NCBI RefSeq assembly: GCF_000344135.1
Contig: NZ_BAOP01000017.1
Coordinates: forward strand, 39,419-103,418
Direction: 5' to 3'
Source: Gordonia malaquae NBRC 108250
GTDB taxonomy: Bacteria; Actinomycetota; Actinomycetes; Mycobacteriales; Mycobacteriaceae
Length of the DNA stretch: 64,000 bases
Shown in pieces: positions 27,879 to 36,427 of the stretch (the first letter of the stretch is position 1; the number at the start of each line of letters is the position of its first letter). A program made the position numbers and the translations under genes. The notes below the pieces were generated by a model that was given only the letters and a program-made list of their open reading frames with translations, did not search any database and was not told the DNA's origin.

Positions 27879-29180
27879 TCAGAAGCCTCCGCTGATGAAG
27901 TCCGCGTAGGCGGGGAGGTCGAGCTGGCCGTGCCCGGAGAGGCCGATCACGACGACTTCCTCCTTGTCGCTGTTCGCGACGTGGGCGGCGCAGGCGGCGA
28001 TCGCGTGCGTCGACTCCGGAGCGGGGACGATGCCCTGGGCCCGCGCGAACTGCACTCCGGCGCTGAACGCGTCGTGCTGATCGATCGCGGTGCCCTCGAC
28101 CAGGCCGAGCTCCACTGTGTGGCTGAGTGCCGGCGCCATGCCGTGGTAGCGGAGGCCGCCTGCGTGGATGGGGTCCGGAACGAAGTCCATGCCGAGGGTG
28201 TGCATCTTCAGCAGCGGGGTGAGGCCTGCGACGTCGCCGTGGTCGTAGCGGTATTCACCCTGCGTGATCGACGGGCACGCCGACGGTTCGGCTGCGACGA
28301 TGCGCGGGTTCGAACGGCCGTGGATCTTCTCGCGCAGGAACGGGAACGACAGACCGGCGAGGTTCGATCCGCCACCGGCACAACCGAACACGACGTCGGC
28401 GCCACCGGGCTCAACGGCGTACAGCTGGTCGACTGCCTCCTGGCCGATCACACTCTGATGCAGGACGACGTGGTTCAAGACGCTGCCGAGTGCGTACCGG
28501 GTGTCGTCGTTCTTGGCGGCGACCTCAACGGCCTCCGACACGGCCATGCCGAGACTGCCGGTGGTGTTCGGATCCTTCTCGAGCATCGCGCGGCCTGCCT
28601 CGGTGAGATCCGACGGGCTCGGGTGCAGCGTTCCGCCGTAGGTGCGGATGAGGTGTCCGCGGTACGGCTTGGAGTCGTACGACGCCCGGACCTGCCACAC
28701 CTCGACGTCGATGCCGAACTGCGCGCCGGCGAACGACAGCGCACTGCCCCACTGGCCCGCACCGGTCTCGGTCGTCAGCTTCTTCACGCCGTCGACGCTG
28801 TTGTAGTACGCCTGCGCGACGGCCGAGTTCGTCTTGTGGCTGCCGACCGGGCTCACACCCTCGTACTTCACGTAGATGCGAGCCTTGGTGTTCAGCGCCT
28901 CTTCGAACTTGCGGGCGCGGAACAGCGGCGAGGGACGCCACATCTTGTAGATCTCACGAACCGGTTCCGGGATCTCGATGTACGCCTCGGTCGAGACCTC
29001 CTGCGCGATGAGCCCTGCCGGGAACAGCGCAGCGAGATCCTCCGGGCCGACCGGCTCCTTGGTTCCCGGGTGCAGATGCGGCGGGATCGGCTGGTCGAGT
29101 TCGGCCGCCAGGTTGTACCAGTGGGTGGGGACGTCCACGGTCACGAGATCGGGATTCGTGGCGTCAACATTGCTTGTCAT
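27879..29180 (-). CDS. TrpB2-type tryptophan synthase beta-like PLP enzyme
   Basis: A 433-residue enzyme. The start is the ATG of MTSNVDATNP; the frame is open a further 61 codons but these overlap the divergent gene. VSPVGSHKTNSAVAQAYY holds the PLP-binding Lys, ETGAGQWGSALS is the substrate loop, and CAGGGSNLAGL binds phosphate. The WRPSPLFRARKFE region and length fit the TrpB2 (TIGR01415-type) class rather than classical TrpB. No trpA or other trp genes are near, so it may salvage indole or serine rather than serve the main pathway. Likely leaderless. Confidence 0.9.
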   Translation of the reverse strand: MTSNVDATNPDLVTVDVPTHWYNLAAELDQPIPPHLHPGTKEPVGPEDLAALFPAGLIAQEVSTEAYIEIPEPVREIYKMWRPSPLFRARKFEEALNTKARIYVKYEGVSPVGSHKTNSAVAQAYYNSVDGVKKLTTETGAGQWGSALSFAGAQFGIDVEVWQVRASYDSKPYRGHLIRTYGGTLHPSPSDLTEAGRAMLEKDPNTTGSLGMAVSEAVEVAAKNDDTRYALGSVLNHVVLHQSVIGQEAVDQLYAVEPGGADVVFGCAGGGSNLAGLSFPFLREKIHGRSNPRIVAAEPSACPSITQGEYRYDHGDVAGLTPLLKMHTLGMDFVPDPIHAGGLRYHGMAPALSHTVELGLVEGTAIDQHDAFSAGVQFARAQGIVPAPESTHAIAACAAHVANSDKEEVVVIGLSGHGQLDLPAYADFISGGF

Positions 29181-29217
29181 GCACGTCACAATAACGGGCG
29201 GTCTACTCTCGGAGCAC
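29181..29217. promoter_or_regulatory. Back-to-back leaderless promoters (trpB2 / oxidoreductase)
   Basis: Only 37 bases separate the two start codons. TATTGT on the minus strand (29193-29188) lies seven bases from the trpB2 ATG. TACTCT on the plus strand (29204-29209) lies eight bases from the ATG at 29218. The -35 regions must overlap the opposite promoter, so the genes may compete. Confidence 0.45.
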
Positions 29218-30129
29218 ATGACGGGTCGACGATGGCGGTGCAGCGGTCCCGACGGGCTCGCCGATTTCGAGTTCGTGCAGGTCGAAGGCGCGACGCCGGG
29301 CCCGGACGAGGTGCGAGTCGAGGTCAGCGCGGCGGGTGTCAATCCGGCCGATCTCAAACACACCCGACGCGCTACGGCCTACCCGGTGCCGGTCGGCTAT
29401 GAGATCGCCGGGGTCGTCACCGACGTCGGATCCGCAGCGGCCGGTCTCTTCGCGCCGGGTGACCGGGTGGTCGCCTTCCGCGTGCACGGCGGTTACGCGA
29501 CGGAGCTGACGTTCCCGGCCGAGAAGGCCTTCATCCTGCCCGACTCCGTCGACGACGTCGCCGCGGCCGGACTGCTCCTCGCCGGCACGACGGCCGCCGA
29601 CATGCTGCATCGCAGCGGAGCGTCCGACGGTGACACGATCCTCGTGCACGGAGCGTCGGGCGCGGTCGGTGCGACTCTTCTGCAGCTCGCCGCACGCCGC
29701 GGCGTCCGAGTGGTCGGGACGGCGGGCGCCATGAGGTTCGACGCAGTGCGACGGTTCGGCGGAGTGCCCGTTGCCTACGGCCCCGGCCTCATCGACCGGC
29801 TCCACGGTTGGACCTTCGACGCCGCCCTCGACCTCGCCGGCACCGACGAGGCCACCGATGCGTCACTGGCACTCGTGCCTGACAAGTCGCGGATCATCAC
29901 AGCCGCGAACAAGCCTGCCGCCGACCGGCACGGCTTCGTCGCTGTGGCGGGCATGGACCCGGAGAGCACCGCGTTCCGCGATGCCGTGCGCCCCGAGCTC
30001 ATCGGCCTCCTCGCCGCGGGCGAACTGGAAGTGCCTGTCGCCCAGACGTTCCCACTCGCTCAGGCGCGCGAGGCCCTGGAACTCGTTGCGTCCGGCACCG
30101 CAGGCGGGAAGGTCGTGCTCACCGTCTGA
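29218..30129 (+). CDS. Zinc-independent quinone-oxidoreductase-like MDR enzyme
   Basis: A 303-residue medium-chain dehydrogenase/reductase. VSAAGVNPADLKHTR and GYEIAGVV mark the N-terminal GroES-like domain. HGASGAVGATLLQLAARRG (about 142-160) is the NADP-binding Rossmann motif of the quinone-oxidoreductase branch. The catalytic zinc Cys/His set of alcohol dehydrogenases is absent. The end AREALELVASGTAGGKVVLTV is typical. Reduces a quinone or enone with NADPH; the true substrate is unknown. The frame is open upstream into trpB2, but the TACTCT box supports ATG 29218. Confidence 0.9.
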   Translation: MTGRRWRCSGPDGLADFEFVQVEGATPGPDEVRVEVSAAGVNPADLKHTRRATAYPVPVGYEIAGVVTDVGSAAAGLFAPGDRVVAFRVHGGYATELTFPAEKAFILPDSVDDVAAAGLLLAGTTAADMLHRSGASDGDTILVHGASGAVGATLLQLAARRGVRVVGTAGAMRFDAVRRFGGVPVAYGPGLIDRLHGWTFDAALDLAGTDEATDASLALVPDKSRIITAANKPAADRHGFVAVAGMDPESTAFRDAVRPELIGLLAAGELEVPVAQTFPLAQAREALELVASGTAGGKVVLTV

Positions 30130-30135
30130 GGCCCA

Positions 30136-31038
30136 CTACACCAGGATCGGCAGCGCTCCGGGACGGACGGTGACGGTCACCGGGAACGCGCTGAGCAGGT
30201 CACCGTCTGCGTGGACGGGCAGTTGCCGGTCGGCGTCGAGAGTGATCGTGGTTCCGGACAGGAACTCGATCTCCTCGCGTCCCGCGTGCGCCCCCGTCTT
30301 CGCCTGCTTCATCAGGCTCGCAAGGCGGTACTTCGAGTGATCACCGCGGATCAGCATCACTTGGATCTCACCGCTGTCGACCGACGCCGTGGGAACCATG
30401 CGGAGCCCGTGCCCGTAGTCGCCCGAGTTCGCGACCACCACGATATGCGCGGACGACTCGTGACGGACTCCGTCGACGGTGAGCGCCACCTGGAAGGGCT
30501 TCCACCGAAGTGCGGTCAGGACCGGTGCGATCCGGTACGACACCCGCCCCATCCAACGAAGCCGGTTGATCAACTCGGTCGCCACCGAGTCGAGGCCGAC
30601 GTACACGTTGCCGACCGCGACAGCGGTGGTCCCGTCGGGACGTTCCACATCGAACACGTCCATCCGCCGCACTCGGCCACCTGCCAGCACCGCGGCGATG
30701 GCGGTCGGCTCCAGCGGCAGTCCGAGGTGGCGGACGAGGTCGTTGCCGCGCCCGGCGGCAGCGACGCCCATCTGCGCGCCGTCGACCGCCAGCACGCCTT
30801 CGGCCACGTCGCGGACGTGCCCGTCTCCGCCGACGGCAACCGTCAGCGCACCACTGCGCGCGGCTTCGGTCGCCACACGTGTCGCGTGCGCCGACGATTC
30901 CGACTCGATCACCTCGACGTCGGAGACGCCGAGCCGATCCAGTTCCGCGGCGACGGCAGGCCACTGCTGCTTGGCCGCCCCTCCACCGGAGATCGGGTTC
31001 ACCACCGCGACGATGCGCGGCGCGTCAGCGCTGGTCAC
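30136..31038 (-). CDS. Diacylglycerol-kinase-family lipid kinase (Rv2252-like)
   Basis: A 300-residue protein starting at a GTG overlapping the upstream stop (GTGA). NPISGGGAA (14-22) begins the catalytic domain. VAVGGDGHVRDVAEG (67-81) corresponds to the family GGDGT loop but has His74 for Thr, and GRGND (96-100) replaces GTGND. Position after an Rv2251-like flavoprotein matches Rv2252, a diacylglycerol kinase linked to phosphatidylinositol mannoside synthesis. Expected to phosphorylate a membrane lipid using ATP at the cytoplasmic face. The loop changes leave substrate or activity less certain. Confidence 0.85.
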   Translation of the reverse strand: MTSADAPRIVAVVNPISGGGAAKQQWPAVAAELDRLGVSDVEVIESESSAHATRVATEAARSGALTVAVGGDGHVRDVAEGVLAVDGAQMGVAAAGRGNDLVRHLGLPLEPTAIAAVLAGGRVRRMDVFDVERPDGTTAVAVGNVYVGLDSVATELINRLRWMGRVSYRIAPVLTALRWKPFQVALTVDGVRHESSAHIVVVANSGDYGHGLRMVPTASVDSGEIQVMLIRGDHSKYRLASLMKQAKTGAHAGREEIEFLSGTTITLDADRQLPVHADGDLLSAFPVTVTVRPGALPILV

Positions 31039-32630
31039 GGCAGCAGAATACCGGGATTGAGGATCCCGTTGGGGTCGAGTGCGTTCTTCACGGCACGCAG
31101 CGCGGTCACCTGAACGTCGCCGATCTCTTCGAGGTATGTGCCGCGATGATCGGTGCCGACAGCGTGATGGTGAGTGATCGACGCGCCTGCCGCGCGGATC
31201 GCGGCGTTCGCCGCCGCCTTCGCCTTCCCCCACTGCTCGAGCGGATCGGCGAGAGCGTTGGAGATCACGGTGAAGTACAGCGACGCACCGGTCGGGTAGA
31301 CGTGGGAGATGTGGCACATGACCACGGCGGGCGTGCCCTGCTCGCCGAGGGCGCCGGTGACCGCAGCGGTGACGTCGGCCTTCAGCTTGTCGATGTTCGA
31401 CCAGAAGGTGACCGTCTCCAAGGTCTCCACCAGTGCACCCGCGTCGAGCAGCGGATCTCGCAGGTACGGACCGCGGAACCGGCCTTCCCGCCAGTGCTCG
31501 CCCGGCTCGGTTCCGAGCGGCGTGCCGCCGAGCTCGGTGAGTCGTGCAGTCACGTAAGCATCGCGGCATTCGACGTCCGCCTGGTCGCCTTCAAAACCGA
31601 CGACCATCAGACATCCGCCGACCGGACCGCTCGCCGACCCGGCCGCCGACGGATTCGCCAGGTTGAGACCGGTCTCAGCCTCGTCGGACAGGCGCAGCAC
31701 GGTGGGCTTGACGCTCGCCTGTGCGAGAGCACGCATCGCGGCGGCGCCTGCGACGAAGTCGGGGAAGTGCCAGCCGTAGAAGCGTCGGACTGCAGGCACG
31801 GGATGGACGTGCACACGCACCTGCGTGACCACGCCGAACGCACCCTCACTGCCGAGGATCAGTTGCCGCAGGTCAGGGCCTGCGGCCGACTTCGGAGCAG
31901 TGCCGATCTCGGCGACGCCACCCGGGGTCGCGAGGGTGAGGCCGACGACCATCTCGTCGAAGCGGCCGTAGCCGATCGACGACTGACCGGCCGATCGGGT
32001 GACGGCACAGCCGCCGACCGTCGCGCCCTCGTACGACTGAGGGAAGTGCCCGAGCTCGAAGCCGCGCTCACCGAGCAGGCGTTCCGCGTCGGGAAGCCGG
32101 GTGCCCGCGGCGAAGGTCGCGATCTGCGAGACCTCGTCGAGTGCGATCAGTCCGGTCAGCTGGCGGAGGTCGAGGCTGATGATCGGGCGCGTGCGGTCGG
32201 GGACGAGGCCACCGGTGACGGTGGTGCCGCCCGCGTAGGGGCTCAGGCCGATGCCCGCGGCGTCGCACACGGCGAGGACGGCGGCAACCTGGTGTGCGGT
32301 GGTCGGCGCGACGACCGCATCCGGCGCGTCGCTGGCGTCTCCGGCGCGGAACTTCAGCAGGTCAGGAGTCGAGAAGCCACGAAGGCGGGCAGCACGAAGC
32401 GTGTCGTCGGTGCTGACCTGTGCGCCGGTGGCGGCGAGGTCGGCCAGTGCGGCGTCGTCGAGTCGTGATGCGGGGATCACCAGGTCGACCGGTGCAGGCG
32501 CGGCTTCGTTGATGCCGAGCATGGTCAGCGCGCCGATCACCGAGTCGGAGAGGTGCATCGGGTCGTTCGGGTTGCCCCAGCGACCCGGGGTGAAGTCGAC
32601 GACGTCGACGGCGGTCTCGCTCGTGGTCAT
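31035..32630 (-). CDS. FAD-binding oxidase, alkyl-DHAP-synthase-like (Rv2251-like)
   Basis: A 531-residue flavoprotein of the VAO/FAD_binding_4 type. Start ATG (MTTSETAVDVV) has AAGGCC about 5 bases upstream. SPYAGGTTVTGGLVPDR (FAD pyrophosphate loop), SYEGATVGGCAVTRSAGQSS and ILGSEGAFGVVTQVRVHV are standard. The C-terminus GASITHHHAVGTDHR is the His-rich segment of alkyldihydroxyacetonephosphate synthases. It is followed by the DAG kinase and is divergent from TetR/glpD, the same order as Rv2251 in M. tuberculosis, suggesting ether-lipid or glycerolipid metabolism. Confidence 0.9.
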   Translation of the reverse strand: MTTSETAVDVVDFTPGRWGNPNDPMHLSDSVIGALTMLGINEAAPAPVDLVIPASRLDDAALADLAATGAQVSTDDTLRAARLRGFSTPDLLKFRAGDASDAPDAVVAPTTAHQVAAVLAVCDAAGIGLSPYAGGTTVTGGLVPDRTRPIISLDLRQLTGLIALDEVSQIATFAAGTRLPDAERLLGERGFELGHFPQSYEGATVGGCAVTRSAGQSSIGYGRFDEMVVGLTLATPGGVAEIGTAPKSAAGPDLRQLILGSEGAFGVVTQVRVHVHPVPAVRRFYGWHFPDFVAGAAAMRALAQASVKPTVLRLSDEAETGLNLANPSAAGSASGPVGGCLMVVGFEGDQADVECRDAYVTARLTELGGTPLGTEPGEHWREGRFRGPYLRDPLLDAGALVETLETVTFWSNIDKLKADVTAAVTGALGEQGTPAVVMCHISHVYPTGASLYFTVISNALADPLEQWGKAKAAANAAIRAAGASITHHHAVGTDHRGTYLEEIGDVQVTALRAVKNALDPNGILNPGILLP

Positions 32631-32670
32631 TTTCGGCCTTCCGTTCAGCGTTGGTGATACAGTTATACAT
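32631..32670. promoter_or_regulatory. Divergent promoter region, flavoprotein / TetR-glpD
   Basis: On the plus strand TACAGT (32658-32663) lies seven bases before ATG 32671 (leaderless TetR start). On the minus strand TATAAC (32667-32662) could drive the flavoprotein gene. The AT-rich GATACAGTTATACAT contains a repeated ATAC and is a candidate TetR site, though not a clean palindrome. Confidence 0.4.
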
Positions 32671-33306
32671 ATGATGTCGCAGCGAATCAATGGAGAGCGT
32701 TCCTCCCGGCCCCCGAGCGGGGGCGAGGGGAGAACCGCAGCGAACGCGATCAGCGAGGACGTGATCCTCGATGCCGCGGCCAAGCTGATGTCCACCATCG
32801 GCATCCGCCGCACCACGATGGCCGACGTCGCGCGCACCGCCGAGGTGTCCCGCGCGACTCTCTACCGGCGCTTTCCGAATGTGGAATCGCTTGCCGCACA
32901 AGTCACTACGCGAGAGTTCACGCGTATCGCGGCCGAGTCACCCGCTCGCGAGGGCCTCGCCACGCGGGAGTCGATGATCGTCGGACTCGTGCACCTCGTG
33001 AGCGCCGCCCGGAAGCATCCGCTGCTTCAGCGCATCATCGAGCTGGATCCCGAGTTCCTCATGCCGTACCTGCTCCACCGCACCGGCCGGACGTCGCGCA
33101 GCCAGCTCGACACGATCGAACACCTGCTGACCGCAGGGCAGGCGACAGGAGAGATCCGCGCCGGCGACGCCGGCCGGATGGCGACCACCGTCCTGCAGAT
33201 GGCGTGGTCGTTCGCGCTGACCGGCCCCGTCTTCACCGACCCCGACGACGTCGACGCGCTCGACGACGAACTCTCGGAACTCCTCGAAAGGTACCTCCGC
33301 CCATGA
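32671..33306 (+). CDS. TetR/AcrR-family regulator (Rv2250c-like)
   Basis: A 211-residue repressor. Residues about 28-75 hold the HTH: AISEDVILDAAAKLMSTIG, TTMADVARTAEVSRATLYRR. The preceding 20 residues (RSSRPPSGGEG) are a flexible arm. The C-terminal ligand domain is about 130 residues. ATG 32671 and 32674 are adjacent; the first is chosen. It overlaps glpD (ATGA) and is divergent from the flavoprotein and kinase genes, so it probably controls both units in response to a lipid-like ligand. Confidence 0.9.
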   Translation: MMSQRINGERSSRPPSGGEGRTAANAISEDVILDAAAKLMSTIGIRRTTMADVARTAEVSRATLYRRFPNVESLAAQVTTREFTRIAAESPAREGLATRESMIVGLVHLVSAARKHPLLQRIIELDPEFLMPYLLHRTGRTSRSQLDTIEHLLTAGQATGEIRAGDAGRMATTVLQMAWSFALTGPVFTDPDDVDALDDELSELLERYLRP

Positions 33307-34856
33307 CCTTCGACCTGCTCGCCGGCCACCCGTCAATCGACCCGTCGTCGCTCCTGTCACCCGCTCGTCGCAGCGCCGACCTGGCTCGGCTCGCTGAATC
33401 GCCGGCAGTTGACCTCGTGGTGATCGGCGGCGGCGTGACCGGCGCCGGCGTCGCCCTCGACGCCGTCTCCCGCGGCTTGTCGACGGTGCTCATCGAGAGC
33501 CGTGATCTCGCGTTCGGCACCAGCCGGTGGTCATCGAAGCTCGTACACGGCGGCCTTCGCTACCTGGCGTCCGGTGCCGTCGGCATCGCATACGAGAGCG
33601 CTGTAGAGCGTGACGCGTTGATCTGCACGATCGCTCCGCACCTGGTGCGGCCGCTGCCGCAGGTGGTGCCGCTGACGAAGGACGTCAACTTCTTCAACGC
33701 TACCCTGACGCGGACCGGTTTCCTGGCCGGTGACGCACTGCGAATCGCCGCCAAGACTCCGTCGTCCACGCTGGCCCGCTCACGCCGCATCTCCGCCGCC
33801 GAGGTTGTTGAACTCGCGCCGACCGTCAAGCAGGACGGACTGCGCGGCGGCCTCCTGAACTGGGACGGACAGCTCAACGACGACGCCCGCCTCGTCATCG
33901 GAATCGCCCGGACCGCGGCTTCGCTCGGGGCGACTGTCCTCACCCACGCCCGCGCCGACCAGGTGACCGGGACATCTGTCGATGTGACCGACGAACTCAC
34001 CGGTGCCAGCTTCGGGATCCGCGCGAAGGCCGTCGTGAACGCGACGGGTGTGTGGGCCGCGCAAGTCGACTCCGCGATCGCCCTTCGTCCGAGCCGCGGC
34101 ACCCACCTGGTGATGAGCCAGGACAGCTTCAACGGTCTGACGGCTGGACTCACCGTCGCCGTGCCCGGCCATTTCGGCCGCTACGTCTTCGCCCTTCCGC
34201 AGGCCGACGGCCGCGTGTACGTCGGGCTCACCGACGAGGAGGCCGACGGTGAGATCCCCGACGTTCCGCAGCCGGAGGAGTCGGAGATCGACTTCCTCCT
34301 CGACACCGTCAACCTCGCACTCGGCACACCGCTGACCCGTGACGACGTGATCGGCACCTATTCCGGGTTGCGTCCGCTTCTCGATTCCGGATCGGGCGAG
34401 ACGTCCGACGTCTCCCGCAAGCACGCTGTCCTCACACGTGGCGACGGGCTGGTGACCGTGGTCGGCGGCAAGCTGACCACCTACCGTCGCATGGCGCAGG
34501 ACGCCGTCGACGCAGCGATCAAGGCGTCAGGCCTCACCGCAGCCGCATGCCGGACGCGCACATTGGCACTGGTCGGAGCCGCAGGACCCGACGTCCTCGC
34601 CGCCGTCAACGCGCCCGATCGTTTGGTCGCGAAGTACGGGACGGAAGCGCCGGCCGTCGTCGACCTCGGGGCGTCCAACCCGGACCTCGCCGCACCGGTG
34701 GCCGACGGCACCGAAGTGACCGGGGCCGAGTTCGTGTTCGGTGTGCACGCCGAGGGCGCGATCACTGTGGACGACGTTCTCGAGCGCCGATCCCGCCTCT
34801 CCCTCACCCCGCTCGTCGCCGACGCCTCCCGCCCCGCCGCTGAGGCCGCCTTCTAG
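33303..34856 (+). CDS. glpD: FAD-dependent glycerol-3-phosphate dehydrogenase
   Basis: A 517-residue membrane-associated flavoenzyme oxidising glycerol 3-phosphate to dihydroxyacetone phosphate and passing electrons to the quinone pool. VDLVVIGGGVTGAGVALDA (about 37-55) is the FAD Rossmann motif. SSKLVHGGLRYL, QLNDDARLVIGIARTA, and GYSGLRPLL/GGKLTTYRRMA-type segments are GlpD signatures. Start overlaps the TetR stop by 4 bp, so the two are co-transcribed, equivalent to Rv2249c. Feeds glycerol into glycolysis and balances the lipid precursors used by the neighbouring genes. Confidence 0.93.
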   Translation: MTFDLLAGHPSIDPSSLLSPARRSADLARLAESPAVDLVVIGGGVTGAGVALDAVSRGLSTVLIESRDLAFGTSRWSSKLVHGGLRYLASGAVGIAYESAVERDALICTIAPHLVRPLPQVVPLTKDVNFFNATLTRTGFLAGDALRIAAKTPSSTLARSRRISAAEVVELAPTVKQDGLRGGLLNWDGQLNDDARLVIGIARTAASLGATVLTHARADQVTGTSVDVTDELTGASFGIRAKAVVNATGVWAAQVDSAIALRPSRGTHLVMSQDSFNGLTAGLTVAVPGHFGRYVFALPQADGRVYVGLTDEEADGEIPDVPQPEESEIDFLLDTVNLALGTPLTRDDVIGTYSGLRPLLDSGSGETSDVSRKHAVLTRGDGLVTVVGGKLTTYRRMAQDAVDAAIKASGLTAAACRTRTLALVGAAGPDVLAAVNAPDRLVAKYGTEAPAVVDLGASNPDLAAPVADGTEVTGAEFVFGVHAEGAITVDDVLERRSRLSLTPLVADASRPAAEAAF

Positions 34857-34867
34857 CCGCTGTCCTA

Positions 34868-34976
34868 CTGCTCCTTGAGCGCCCTTCGTCTCGCTGCGCT
34901 CGCTCAGGACCCGCGGAGCGAGTCGAAAGGCCTGTGCCGCAAAACCTTTCGACTCGCAAGCTCGCTCAAGGAGCAG
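34868..34976. repeat. Composite REP-like inverted repeat between glpD and dinB
   Basis: Outer arms CTGCTCCTTGAGC (34868-34880) and GCTCAAGGAGCAG (34964-34976) are exact complements. Inner arms GCGAGTCGAAAGG (34918-34930) and CCTTTCGACTCGC (34945-34957) are also exact. Two head-to-head copies of the repeat family also seen at 1570-1602. Partial GCTCGCTCGAG(C/G)A units continue to about 35050. It fills the convergent gap and may act as terminator. Confidence 0.85.
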
Positions 34977-35078
34977 TGGGGAACCGGCTCGCTCGAGCAA
35001 TGGGCCAGCTCGCTCGAGGAGTGGCGGGGCGAGCGTCGGTTGAGCAGCAGTGGGCAGGGGATCGCCTCGACGGCGGGG

Positions 35079-36290
35079 CTAGTCGGGGAGCATCGGGGCG
35101 TCATCGCCGTGGTGGCGGTTGATCAGTGCGCCGCGGGTGACGGCGTCGCGACCGAACTTGCCGCGCAAGGAGTCGACGGCGACGTCGAGCGCAGCAGCGT
35201 GATCGTCACCGTCGAACGACAGGACGAGCTGAACGGCGCCGTGGTCGGCGAGATTCGTCAAGGAGAGACCGATCAGCGTGCACCCTCGTTCCCGGACGAG
35301 CGGCATCGCGTCGTCGAGCAAGCCGCGCGCCACCGCGAGGATCGTCTCCGTCGAGTCCGTCGGATCGGGCAGCGAGCGGGATCGGGTGACCGCATCGAAG
35401 TCTTGGAACCGAAGTCGGAGGACCACGGTCCGCGTCAGCCGGTCGGCCTTGCGAAGTCGGGCGCCGAGGCGGTCGACGATCGCCAACAGCGTCGCCTCGA
35501 TATCGGACTCCGACTTGATCCGACGTCCGAGCGCTCGTTGTGCCCCGATCGATCGGCGTCGTCGGCCCGTCTCGACCCGCCTCGGGTCGCGGGCCATCGA
35601 CAGGGCGTACAAGTGCGCACCCGTACCGCGGCCGAGAAGCCCGCACATGCGCGACTCCCCCAACTCGGCGATCTGCCCCACTGTCGAGATCCCGGCGTCG
35701 AACAGACGTGCCTCCGTCTTCGCTCCCACACCCCACAACCTCCGCACGGGAAGCGGGTGGAGGAAGTCGAGTTCTCGTCCCACCTCGACATGCAGAAGTC
35801 CGTCCGGCTTGCCGACAGCACTCGCGACCTTCGCCAGAAACTTGCTGCGCGCCACGCCCACGGTGATCGGCAGACCGACGTCGATCCGGACACGCTCCCG
35901 AAGGCGCTCCGCTATCTCGACCGGAGTTCCACTGATCTTGCGCAGGCCCGAAACATCGAGGAACGCCTCGTCGACCGATATGCCCTCCACCAGCGGCGTC
36001 ACGTCCCGAAAGACGTTGAACACGGCCTTCGACGCCTCCATGTACGCGTCGAATCGCGGGGGCATGGTCACCGCCGTCGGACACAGTGCTCGCGCCTCAT
36101 GGCCGGGCATCGGGGATCGGACGCCGACGGCTTTCGCCTCGTAACTCGCCGCCAACACGACGCCGCCCCCAACGAGCACGGGCCGCCCACGAAGGTGCGG
36201 GTGGTCGCGTTGCTCGACCGACGCGTAGAACGAGTCGAGATCTGCGTGGAGGATCGACGCGTCGGCGCGTTCGAACTGTTCGATCCTCAT
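35079..36290 (-). CDS. dinB: DNA polymerase IV (Y-family)
   Basis: A 403-residue translesion polymerase. ILHADLDSFYASVEQRD (13-29) carries the first catalytic Asp residues, SVDEAFLDVSGL (about 104-115) the Asp-Glu pair, and GVARSKFLAKVASAVGKPDG is the fingers/palm segment. HhH and little-finger regions follow to the end. Length is normal. No mycobacterial LexA box of correct spacing was found upstream, so SOS control is not evident. Confidence 0.93.
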   Translation of the reverse strand: MRIEQFERADASILHADLDSFYASVEQRDHPHLRGRPVLVGGGVVLAASYEAKAVGVRSPMPGHEARALCPTAVTMPPRFDAYMEASKAVFNVFRDVTPLVEGISVDEAFLDVSGLRKISGTPVEIAERLRERVRIDVGLPITVGVARSKFLAKVASAVGKPDGLLHVEVGRELDFLHPLPVRRLWGVGAKTEARLFDAGISTVGQIAELGESRMCGLLGRGTGAHLYALSMARDPRRVETGRRRRSIGAQRALGRRIKSESDIEATLLAIVDRLGARLRKADRLTRTVVLRLRFQDFDAVTRSRSLPDPTDSTETILAVARGLLDDAMPLVRERGCTLIGLSLTNLADHGAVQLVLSFDGDDHAAALDVAVDSLRGKFGRDAVTRGALINRHHGDDAPMLPD

Positions 36291-36334
36291 GCAGCGATCA
36301 TGGCACCCCGGTACGACAATCTCCGCCAGTCGAC

Positions 36335-36348
36335 ATGACAGATGTCAT
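36335..36348. promoter_or_regulatory. Perfect 14-bp palindrome ahead of the ABC/two-component operon
   Basis: ATGACA-GA-TGTCAT lies 79 bases before the first gene of the operon (36428) and 45 bases before dinB. Palindromes of this type are often bound by NarL/DesR-type response regulators, and the operon encodes one, so autoregulation is a reasonable guess. Confidence 0.45.
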
Positions 36349-36427
36349 CGGAGTTCCATGACTGGAGCACACGAACCGATGACTCGGCACACTACTGCGC
36401 ACGCCCGTCGGCCGCGAGGCTTGAAGC

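Noticed and set aside
36271..36284. TCGAAC-T-GTTCGA resembling a LexA box at the start of dinB
   Set aside because: Arms match the mycobacterial consensus, but the spacer is one base instead of four and it lies inside the coding sequence.
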